Positions 1-4,742 of a stretch of 5,664 nt of DNA are shown here, piece after piece (the stretch's first letter is position 1; each line of letters starts with the position of its first letter). Location of the stretch: contig JAISQS010000474.1 of NCBI GenBank assembly GCA_031274045.1, positions 1 through 5,664 of the forward strand, read 5' to 3'. Under the pieces are notes generated by a model. The model was not told where the DNA came from, did not search any database, and worked only from the letters and a program-made list of their open reading frames with translations. The position numbers and the translations under genes are program-made. The stretch is from Planctomycetaceae bacterium. GTDB taxonomy: Bacteria > Planctomycetota > Planctomycetia > Pirellulales > Thermoguttaceae.

Positions 1-270
1 GAGGGTTGGCTTATTATTGAGGGTTCCGCTCTTACCAGATATAAGAAAAGTATTTACCATCCGCATCCTGTTGAAAAATTCAATGGTCGAAAAGTTTCTG
101 CCGGATTCAAGGACAGTAAAAAAATGATAGGTCAATATCTCGAAAGAAGGTACAACGATATTGTTGAAGCGATTAAAATAACCAAGAACATTGATGATTT
201 TGGAAAGATTGCTCGTAAACACAAATCTTTTGCACGGCTTAAAACGTTTATTGAGAAAATTGCAAAATAA
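1..270 (+). CDS. 3' end of an unrecognised protein (5' truncated by window)
   Basis: An open frame runs from the first base to a TAA stop at 268-270 and gives the last 89 residues of a protein that starts before the window. The visible part is rich in Lys, Ile and Arg and looks soluble. It begins around GWLIIEGSALTRYKKS, contains a basic stretch (FNGRKVSAGFKDSKKMIG), and ends in helix-like segments (YLERRYNDIVEAIK and SFARLKTFIEKIAK). There is no membrane segment and no catalytic motif I can name. The closing pattern of a charged helix followed by a Ser-Phe and a short terminal helix is faintly like the tails of some defence-associated small domains such as DUF4276, but this is too weak to name a function. 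A DNA repeat begins 14 bases after the stop, so the gene may sit at the edge of a mobile or variable segment. That it is coding is fairly likely; its identity is unknown. Confidence 0.6.
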   Translation, partial: EGWLIIEGSALTRYKKSIYHPHPVEKFNGRKVSAGFKDSKKMIGQYLERRYNDIVEAIKITKNIDDFGKIARKHKSFARLKTFIEKIAK

Positions 271-283
271 TTTACTTGGAGTA

Positions 284-307
284 TATACTTTTTACACTTG
301 ATAATTC
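284..307 (+). repeat. 24-nt direct repeat, left copy (bracketing the AbiE module)
   Basis: This stretch reads TATACTTTTT then ACACTTGATAATTC. It recurs in the same orientation at 2762-2785 with only two substitutions (A to G at repeat position 11, T to A at position 18), so 22 of 24 positions match. The two copies enclose the upstream repeat cluster and the whole toxin-antitoxin pair. A looser similarity may extend upstream of both copies (TTGAG...GCAAAAT). Either the copies are two members of a dispersed repeat family, or they are the scar of an insertion or duplication. Confidence 0.65.
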
Positions 308-725
308 GTAATATATCAGCGAAATACTTCAACGCCGTATAAAAAACAAACCTCATTACCTCATTATTTTCCAATTTATTTTTCAATCAGTTCGCGGAAG
401 TTTCCATTATTTTTAGTGAGGTAATTTTTTCTGGCTATTCCTGATTGTAGTATATCAGTGAAATATCCGCATTAATCAACCTTATTTATAACCTTATTTT
501 TCCTAACAAAACAACCTTAGTAGCAATGGACAATAAAAAATTTCAACCTTATTACCTTATTTAGTAGTGAGTTTTTAGTTTTTAGTTTTCAGTATCAATC
601 CACTAAAAGCTAAAAACTCACTACTAAAAACTACCCTGATTATTAAGGTTGTTTTGTTTGGGAAAAATCGGGTAAAAATAAGGTTTGTTTTAATATCGCG
701 TTGCCAATTTTCACTAATATATTAC
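308..725. repeat. Diverged repeat family: two forward copies and one reverse copy
   Basis: Three related units of about 65-80 bp occupy this gene-free stretch. Copy A (about 308-372) starts GTAATATATCAGCGAAATAC and continues through CAACGCCGTAT into ACAAACCTCATTACCTCATT. Copy B (about 447-519) starts GTAGTATATCAGTGAAATAT and continues into CAACCTTATTTATAACCTTATT. Copy C lies on the opposite strand (about 725 back to 645); read as reverse complement it starts GTAATATATTAGTGAAAATT, passes CAACGCGATATT and ACAAACCTTATTT, and ends AACAAAACAACCTTA, which also ends copy B. The 15-bp segments at 505-519 (copy B) and 644-658 (copy C) are perfect inverted repeats. Copies B and C therefore form the arms of an inverted-repeat structure around the hairpin at 561-627. 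No open frame of note lies inside. It resembles a degenerate miniature inverted-repeat element. Confidence 0.55.
561..627. repeat. 26-bp near-perfect hairpin at the centre of the inverted-repeat structure
   Basis: Positions 561-578 (TTAGTAGTGAGTTTTTAG) are perfectly complementary to 610-627. After one T-G wobble (579/609) the pairing continues for seven more bases (580-586 with 602-608), giving a 26-bp stem and a loop of about 15 nt. No U-run follows in the usual terminator position, although A- and T-rich sequence flanks both sides. It sits between the two inverted arms at 505-519 and 644-658, so the structure is nested. It lies about 170 bp upstream of the antitoxin gene and could act as a transcription boundary, but a palindromic mobile or REP-like element is equally likely. 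Confidence 0.7.
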
Positions 726-744
726 TCCTGATTTTGCGGTGGGA

Positions 745-773
745 TTACTAAACTTGGTAGAACAAGGCATAAT
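745..773 (+). promoter_or_regulatory. Possible promoter of the AbiE operon
   Basis: CATAAT at 768-773 matches the TATAAT -10 consensus at five of six positions. It is preceded by TTACTA at 745-750 (three of six matches to TTGACA) with a 17-bp spacer. Transcription would begin near 780, leaving a short leader before the ATG at 797. I see no strong operator palindrome overlapping it, although AbiEi-type antitoxins usually repress their own promoter through inverted repeats. The call rests on consensus matching alone in AT-rich DNA, so it is weak. Confidence 0.28.
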
Positions 774-796
774 GACTTTTTTGAAATGAGAAAATT

Positions 797-1585
797 ATGA
801 TAAGGAAATCTGTCAATCAGCAACCCGTTCCAACCCGTTCCGGCTCAACCGCCGAAAAAATCCGTTCTGTGTTTTTGCCTGAACAGAAATTAAAGTGTCT
901 TTACTTCAATCTGGACAATCTACGCAACTGGTTGATATTGAACAAATGCGCTATACCATCGGAAACACTTAAACGTTATATGGTTGACTTAACGAAAGCC
1001 GGATTAGTCCAAAATGCAGGGCGCGGGTGGTATAGTTTTTTACCGCAACATTTATCTCTGGACACCTCACCTGTTGCCGACATCGTGAAATTGATTGAAA
1101 CGCACTTCCCGTTACTCGACTTCGCTTGTTGGTCAACCCAGCAGATCAATGCGTGGACGCACCACATGCTCGGTCGATTTGTTTCGTTCGTCCATACACC
1201 ACGAGACGCAATGGCACCCGTTTACGAATATCTCCGTGATAGTGGCTACACAGCATTTCTAAATCCTAACAAGCAGGAGGCGGCGAAAACATTCACGGTG
1301 AAAGACAAAACTGTTGTCGTACTTCCTTTGACAAGCAAGACTCCCATCAACGGACGATTTTTTGCTATGGAAGGCATTCTTGTCGAATTATTCTTGCTGC
1401 TCAATACGCTCGACTTGATGGACAAAGACGAGTTCGTGGGTATGGCTTGCCGCATCGCATCGGAATACCGGCTTGAAATGTCCGAATTGGCGAGTTTTGC
1501 CAAACGGCGCTATGTTGAAACGCAAATGATTTTTGGGGACAAAAATCAACCAATTCCGCTTTTTTTAGAAAATGGAATTGGTTGA
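797..1585 (+). CDS. abiEi: AbiEi-like winged-helix antitoxin / transcriptional regulator
   Basis: This 262-aa soluble protein is the likely antitoxin of the following nucleotidyltransferase toxin. Residues about 30-85 have the look of a winged helix-turn-helix: a helix near NLRNWLILNK, a recognition-helix-like SETLKRYMVDLTKAGLV (55-71), and a wing ending GRGWYSF (75-81). The rest (about 90-250) matches the general plan of the larger AbiEi-type antitoxin domain: CWSTQQINAW (111-120), a strand-rich VHTPRDAM (132-139), and KTFTVKDKTVVVLPLTS (164-180). In known AbiE systems the antitoxin binds its own promoter and neutralises the toxin without a stable complex (type IV); that role is inferred here. 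Family assignment rests on domain shape and on the adjacent AbiEii gene; it may belong to a DUF6577-like branch. The ATG at 797 has only a weak purine-rich site (GAG at 788-790). The stop lies inside a 15-bp inverted repeat and overlaps a possible TTG start of the toxin. Confidence 0.75.
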   Translation: MIRKSVNQQPVPTRSGSTAEKIRSVFLPEQKLKCLYFNLDNLRNWLILNKCAIPSETLKRYMVDLTKAGLVQNAGRGWYSFLPQHLSLDTSPVADIVKLIETHFPLLDFACWSTQQINAWTHHMLGRFVSFVHTPRDAMAPVYEYLRDSGYTAFLNPNKQEAAKTFTVKDKTVVVLPLTSKTPINGRFFAMEGILVELFLLLNTLDLMDKDEFVGMACRIASEYRLEMSELASFAKRRYVETQMIFGDKNQPIPLFLENGIG

Positions 1586-1588
1586 TTT
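1543..1588. promoter_or_regulatory. Perfect 15-bp hairpin spanning the antitoxin stop and toxin start
   Basis: The left arm at 1543-1557 (AAATCAACCAATTCC) is exactly complementary to the right arm at 1574-1588, with a 16-nt T/A-rich loop. The right arm contains the antitoxin stop codon (1583-1585) and a possible TTG toxin start (1582-1584); the ATG toxin start at 1600 is 11 nt beyond it. In mRNA the stem would be opened by a ribosome finishing the antitoxin, so toxin initiation could be coupled to antitoxin translation. No U-run follows, which argues against an intrinsic terminator. As DNA it could equally be a protein-binding palindrome. The pairing is directly visible; the function is inferred. 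Confidence 0.6.
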
Positions 1589-1599
1589 ACACACGTAAC

Positions 1600-2709
1600 A
1601 TGAAAAATAACACGAAAACGTCAATCGCAGCCGTCTGCTTTCAGAAAAACTGGCTTATCGAACAGGCAAAAAAACTCGTGTTGCCTGATCCTGTTTTGCT
1701 TGAAAAGTGCGTGTACGCGATGGAATTGCTGGGATCACTGGCGGATTCCGGCTTTCCGTTCGTGTTCAAGGGCGGGACATCCATGTTGTTGTTACTTCCG
1801 ATAAATGCTCTGCGCCGACTCTCAATTGATATCGATATTGTGTCTGAAGAACCGGAACTCGTATCGGAAACTGGTCTCTCGGAAATCGTGCGCAATGGTA
1901 TCTTTCTCCGGTGCGAAGAAGATGTGCGAGGCGAACAGCGGTTACCCAAGAGAAAGCATTTCAAGTTCTGGTACCACTCGGAGTGTTCTGAAAGGGAGGA
2001 TTATGTTTTGCTGGATGTCTTACTGGAACAAAACCTCTATTCAGCGATAACACAGTGTCGAGTAGGCACTGAGTTGATCCCGACGGAACGCGATATATTG
2101 GTGTCCATTCCGACGATTGACGCGCTTCTTGCGGATAAACTAACCGCATTCGCACCCAGCACTGTTGGTGTGAAATTGACCGACGACAGCAACATGCAGG
2201 TCATAAAACAACTCTCGGATGTTGCTGTTTTGTTCCAATATGCAACAGATATCACCCAGATTAGGGATACTTTCGCCCGCATTTGTGATGCCGAAATTGG
2301 ATATCGAGGCGGGAATCTCTCTCGGCAAAATGTATTGGAGGACATTGTGGCAACTTCATGCCTTATCGCTATGCACAATTTGAAGGGAGAACCGAAATCA
2401 AATAAAGACCAAGCGCGTCTGCTCTTTGGCGGGGCGAAGAAACTCACTCAGCATTTGATTGGAGGCACAATTGCAATTGAAGAAATGAAAGTATTCGCTT
2501 CCCGCGCCGCCGCGATTGCGGAACTCGTCGCCAACCCATCGGCATCCGTATTATTGGAGGACATCCGCTTTGATGTGGGACATATCAACGAACTTGGTGA
2601 AATCACCTTAAAAGGTCCATTGAATCGCCTAAAGCAGACCAATCCCGAAGCGTTTTATCTCTGGCACCAAATCACAAGGATAAGACCCAATGCGACTCCC
2701 GGTGTGTAA
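1600..2709 (+). CDS. abiEii: AbiEii/AbiGii-family nucleotidyltransferase toxin
   Basis: This is a soluble 369-aa protein (375 aa if it starts at the TTG at 1582) with the hallmarks of the AbiEii toxin branch of the DNA polymerase beta-like nucleotidyltransferase fold. Numbered from the TTG start, KGGTS at 63-67 is the glycine-rich motif, and SIDIDI at 81-86 gives the paired metal-binding aspartates D83 and D85. LLDVLL around D145 is a plausible third acidic residue. LLADKLTAFAP (182-192) carries the conserved lysine K186, and KQLSDVAVLF (209-218) supplies the K-x3-D motif. All expected active-site residues are present, so the enzyme looks intact. Family members transfer nucleotides, in characterised cases to tRNA acceptor ends, and stop growth; the exact substrate here is unknown. 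The C-terminal third (about 245-375) is probably helical. I prefer the ATG at 1600, 14 nt after the antitoxin stop; the TTG gives a TTGA overlap. Neither has a strong ribosome-binding site, consistent with translational coupling. Confidence 0.85.
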   Translation: MKNNTKTSIAAVCFQKNWLIEQAKKLVLPDPVLLEKCVYAMELLGSLADSGFPFVFKGGTSMLLLLPINALRRLSIDIDIVSEEPELVSETGLSEIVRNGIFLRCEEDVRGEQRLPKRKHFKFWYHSECSEREDYVLLDVLLEQNLYSAITQCRVGTELIPTERDILVSIPTIDALLADKLTAFAPSTVGVKLTDDSNMQVIKQLSDVAVLFQYATDITQIRDTFARICDAEIGYRGGNLSRQNVLEDIVATSCLIAMHNLKGEPKSNKDQARLLFGGAKKLTQHLIGGTIAIEEMKVFASRAAAIAELVANPSASVLLEDIRFDVGHINELGEITLKGPLNRLKQTNPEAFYLWHQITRIRPNATPGV

Positions 2710-2761
2710 CACTAAACAGAAACCAACAATTTTGAGTAAACTTTCGCAAAATGGACAATGC

Positions 2762-2785
2762 TATACTTTTTGCACTTGAAAATTC
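2762..2785 (+). repeat. 24-nt direct repeat, right copy
   Basis: This stretch reads TATACTTTTT then GCACTTGAAAATTC and matches 22 of 24 positions with the copy at 284-307, in the same orientation. It begins 52 bp after the toxin stop. No terminator hairpin is visible between the toxin stop and this repeat; the best candidate is a 6-bp ATTTTG/CAAAAT pairing, which is too weak to call. Confidence 0.65.
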
Positions 2786-2805
2786 CCTTTTCAATTGCAA
2801 TCACC

Positions 2806-2886
2806 ATGATTTATAGAGACGCAAGGCAATGATTTGTAGAGACGCAAGGCATTGATTTGTGGAGACGCAAGGCATTGCGTCTCTAC
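2806..2886 (+). repeat. Three tandem 23-nt repeats ending in a hairpin
   Basis: Three consecutive 23-nt units lie at 2806-2828, 2829-2851 and 2852-2874. Each has the form ATGATTTGTAGAGACGCAAG followed by GCA, with one to three substitutions between copies. The third unit is followed directly by TTGCGTCTCTAC, the reverse complement of the unit core, giving a stem of 9 perfect pairs (2862-2870 with 2875-2883), extended to 12 with one wobble, around a GGCA loop. Dispersed repeats with the same GTAGAGACGC/GCGTCTCTAC theme are familiar from repeat-rich bacterial intergenic DNA. The hairpin could also act as a weak transcription end or mRNA-stability element after the AbiE operon. There are no spacers, so it is not a CRISPR. 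Confidence 0.7.
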
Positions 2887-2922
2887 TTTGTCTTTTATTG
2901 ATACACCGTATCAATGTGTTGC

Positions 2923-3006
2923 ATCAACGCCCTGAAAGGGCAAAATATCATAGCGTAGGGCAACGCCCTACGATAATTGATTGTAAATCCTTCGCCCCAA
3001 CGGGGC
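2923..3006. repeat. REP-like three-hairpin cassette, copy 1
   Basis: Three short GC-rich hairpins are strung together in AT-rich DNA: GCCC-TGAAA-GGGC at 2929-2941, an 8-bp stem with an AAC loop at 2954-2972 (CGTAGGGC/GCCCTACG), and GCCCC-AAC-GGGGC at 2994-3006. The first two, with the spacing between them, recur in the same orientation at 5598-5649 with a 1-nt length difference. The high identity of the two copies and their position between genes indicate a dispersed REP-type element. Possible effects are transcription attenuation or 3'-end protection of the upstream message. Confidence 0.7.
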
Positions 3007-3056
3007 AATAATATCAGACCAAACGGAAGTTTTTAGTTTTCAGAGGCGATTCGTTA

Positions 3057-3374
3057 GCGACGGGGGCTTGCCCTCATTGTATCACACAAGTTTTTAAGAT
3101 GTTTTTTTTGAGAATACGAAACATACGAAACATATAAAATAAACGAAAAGTAATTTCGAAAATTTTTTTAACGCGAAATACACGAAAATACAAAATGCGC
3201 GAAATTTTAATAAACACAAATTTTAAAATCACTTTCGCGAATTTCGTTTTTTAGCGTGTTTCGCGTTAAAAAAAATTATTTCGTTATGTTCCGGTATTCT
3301 TCGTTTATTTCGTATTCTCAAAAAAAAGCATCTTAAAAGATGTGTGGTATAACGAGGGGGCAAGCCCCCGTCGC
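3057..3374. repeat. 318-bp imperfect inverted repeat (foldback / MITE-like element)
   Basis: The two halves are reverse complements over roughly 140-150 bp each, centred near 3215. The outermost 16 bp (3057-3072, GCGACGGGGGCTTGCC) pair perfectly with 3359-3374. Further in, 3092-3121 pairs with 3308-3338 with a single bulged base, and 3163-3178 (TTTTTTTAACGCGAAA) pairs perfectly with 3259-3274. Short indels and substitutions separate these blocks. The arms are rich in repeated ACGAAA-type words. A further partial copy of the outer arm lies at about 3376-3399 (AACTTGTGTGGTACAACG) and matches 3075-3096 better than the inner partner does. No credible gene lies inside, so this is either a non-autonomous palindromic element or the source of a long structured RNA. 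Confidence 0.65.
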
Positions 3375-3695
3375 AAAAAAAACTTGTGTGGTACAACGAT
3401 GATAACGCCCCAATAATAATAACCAAAAACTAATTTGCACAATCTGTAAAATCTGTTGACAAAAATATTCTTCCCATACATTCCATTAACTTCCTGTGAA
3501 TTATTCCTACGAATAAAAATGACGTAGTGAAAATTAGAGAAATTGGTACTACTATCTATCTGTCACATTTTTTTCTGTTATCAACTTTCTGTTGTATATT
3601 TTGTCTTAAAATTGCTAAAATCGACAAAATCAAAAAATCCGTTCAAAGTTTCCTAATCGGCAGATAATCTTCTTGTCGATAACGGAGTAGGGGTT
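3375..3695. other. Gene-free upstream region of the Mla-type operon
   Basis: After the outer-arm remnant at 3376-3399, this is AT-rich single-copy DNA without a credible gene. It presumably holds the mlaE promoter. Candidates are TTGACA at 3456-3461 with TACATT at 3477-3482 (15-bp spacer, shorter than ideal) and TTGTAT at 3592-3597 with TAAAAT at 3616-3621 (18-bp spacer). The second overlaps an 8-bp dyad, ATTTTGTC at 3598-3605 and GACAAAAT at 3623-3630, that could be an operator. None of these is strong enough to call by itself. Confidence 0.35.
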
Positions 3696-3800
3696 ATGTG
3701 TTTTGGCGGGTTATCTGTGTTTTGTTTTTTGTTTGGTTGTTGGTTGATTGGTTTATTTTATGTGTTGGGAGGCGATGGAATTGGAGTCACGAAATTATAA
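3696..3800 (+). CDS. Possible 34-aa hydrophobic leader ORF overlapping the mlaE start
   Basis: An ATG at 3696 has a good ribosome-binding site (GGAG at 3684-3687, 8-nt spacing), better than any available to the mlaE start. The 34 codons end at TAA 3798-3800, 25 bp inside mlaE in another frame. The product is almost entirely hydrophobic (residues 4-26, including FCFLFGCWLIGLFYVLGG) and would be a single membrane segment. The local DNA is extremely G/T-rich, and such DNA gives Phe/Leu/Val/Cys/Trp/Gly codons in any frame, so the hydrophobicity is weak evidence. If translated, its role could be to couple ribosomes into mlaE. I treat it as a possibility only. Confidence 0.22.
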   Translation: MCFGGLSVFCFLFGCWLIGLFYVLGGDGIGVTKL

Positions 3801-4602
3801 ATTTGGTAGCATGTTTATTGCGCAATTGGAGCGGCTTGGTGATTTTGCCAATTTTTGTGGTTATACGTTTTTGTGGTTACTTTGGCGGCGTCCTAATTGG
3901 TCTGTTCTTTCGCATTCGTTGTATACGATAGGTGTTTTAAGTTTGCCTGTTGTGATGCTTACGGGCATGTTTATCGGCATGGTTCTCGCGGTGCAGACTT
4001 ACTCTCAATTCAAAGCAATCGGTATGGAAGCGGTGCTTGGCGGTGTGATTAGTTTTTCGCTTGTTCGTGAGCTTGGACCTGTTCTTGCGGCGACGATGCT
4101 TGCGGGTCGGGTGGGGAGTTCGATTGCTGCGGAGATTGGCACAATGCGTGTGACGGAACAGATTGAGGCGTTGGCTAGTCTCGGGACGAGTCCGATTCAT
4201 CATCTTGTTGTGCCTCGTTTCCTTGCGTCGCTTTTTTTGATTCCGGCACTTACGGTGATAGCTGATTTCATGGGCGTTTTCGGCGGCGCGATTTATTGCA
4301 CAAAGGTACTCGGTATTGATGAACATTTTTATTGGGAACATGGCAAAAATTTAGTCGGTCCGTTTGATGTGTTTGCAGGTATGTTCAAAAGTATCTTTTT
4401 CGGTGGAATTATTGCAATGATAAGTTGTCATCAAGGATTCCGGTGCGACAACGGCGCAGAAGGCGTAGGCAAAGCCGCAACACAATCATTCGTACTCTCC
4501 TTCGTCGCAATTTTATTCATTGATTTAGTGCTGGGAATTTTTATTGACCGAATGCAATCAATGCTAGGTTTCATGCCCGGAAATATCGGAGGAAGTAGTT
4601 AA
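3775..4602 (+). CDS. mlaE: MlaE/YrbE-family permease of a phospholipid (MCE) ABC transporter
   Basis: This 275-aa integral inner-membrane protein matches the MlaE permease family along its length (E. coli MlaE has 260 residues). Hydrophobic segments lie at about 52-74, 90-112, 145-172, 203-218 and 238-258. The family signature is clear at 94-132, running through SLVRELGPVLAATMLAGRVG to the cytoplasmic AAEIGTMRVTEQIEAL, the region that contacts the ATPase. A second conserved stretch, GFRCDNGAEGVGKAATQSFV, is at 221-240. With MlaF and a hexameric MCE protein it would move phospholipids between the inner membrane and a periplasmic carrier. An in-frame stop at 3745-3747 limits the start to TTG 3748, ATG 3760 or ATG 3775. 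I chose 3775 for the family-like N-terminus, although GGGAGG at 3767-3772 is only 2 nt away, which is poor spacing. The 3' third uses A/C-ending codons, unlike the G/T-ending 5' part. Function is confident, the start is not. Confidence 0.92.
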   Translation: MELESRNYKFGSMFIAQLERLGDFANFCGYTFLWLLWRRPNWSVLSHSLYTIGVLSLPVVMLTGMFIGMVLAVQTYSQFKAIGMEAVLGGVISFSLVRELGPVLAATMLAGRVGSSIAAEIGTMRVTEQIEALASLGTSPIHHLVVPRFLASLFLIPALTVIADFMGVFGGAIYCTKVLGIDEHFYWEHGKNLVGPFDVFAGMFKSIFFGGIIAMISCHQGFRCDNGAEGVGKAATQSFVLSFVAILFIDLVLGIFIDRMQSMLGFMPGNIGGSS

Positions 4603-4603
4603 A

Positions 4604-4660
4604 AATTAGGAATTAGGAATTGGGAATTAGGAAAATAGAAAATAGGATGTAGGCGTTAGG
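4604..4660 (+). repeat. Degenerate heptamer repeat (AATTAGG) between mlaE and mlaF
   Basis: Directly after the mlaE stop come AATTAGG (4604-4610), AATTAGG (4611-4617), AATTGGG (4618-4624) and AATTAGG (4625-4631), then decaying relatives through GTTAGG at 4655-4660. It fills almost half of the roughly 140-bp gap between two genes that would normally be close together. Simple-sequence tracts of this type are common in repeat-rich intergenic DNA; a role in regulating mlaF is not evident. Confidence 0.65.
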
Positions 4661-4732
4661 TTCATTGCGTAATGCCTTCTTGTTTCTCGCTTACCTTACT
4701 TGTTTTTGTGTTTTTTTATCCGAATTTATCAT

Positions 4733-4737
4733 AAGGA
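4733..4737 (+). promoter_or_regulatory. Ribosome-binding site of mlaF
   Basis: AAGGA lies five bases before the ATG at 4743. It decides the start: the frame is open further upstream to a TTG at 4665, but that would add 26 mostly hydrophobic residues, which a cytoplasmic ABC ATPase does not carry. Confidence 0.7.
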
Positions 4738-4742
4738 TCGTT

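Noticed and set aside
132..386. 84-codon reverse-strand frame
   Set aside because: It is antisense to the upstream partial gene and extends into the repeat region; the forward frame is uninterrupted from the window edge to its stop.
561..627. Intrinsic terminator for the upstream partial gene
   Set aside because: It is about 290 bp from that stop, is AT-rich rather than GC-rich, and has no clean U-run directly after the stem.
2037..2447. 136-codon reverse-strand frame antisense to the toxin gene
   Set aside because: It opposes a strongly supported nucleotidyltransferase gene and has no recognisable motif or ribosome-binding site.
2806..2874. Regular 23-nt direct repeats as a possible CRISPR array
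   Set aside because: The units abut without spacers, there are only three, and no cas genes are present.
3229..3426. 65-codon reverse-strand frame
   Set aside because: It lies mostly within the right arm of the large inverted repeat and has low-complexity basic content; there is no sign of protein selection.
2710..3695. tRNA or other structured RNA gene in the long gene-free stretch
   Set aside because: No cloverleaf, T-arm consensus or CCA end was found; the structure is accounted for by repeats and inverted repeats.
3698..3931. 77-codon GTG-start frame overlapping the mlaE start
   Set aside because: It is in a different frame from the clear MlaE homology, and its Phe/Val/Trp-rich content is what G/T-rich DNA gives in any frame.
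3937..4341. 134-codon reverse-strand frame antisense to mlaE
   Set aside because: It is a shadow of the G/T-rich 5' part of mlaE; the Arg/His/Asn/Thr-rich product reflects the complementary composition.
4665..4742. Upstream TTG start giving mlaF a 26-residue hydrophobic extension
   Set aside because: ABC ATPases of this family lack such a segment, and the ATG at 4743 has a well-placed AAGGA site.
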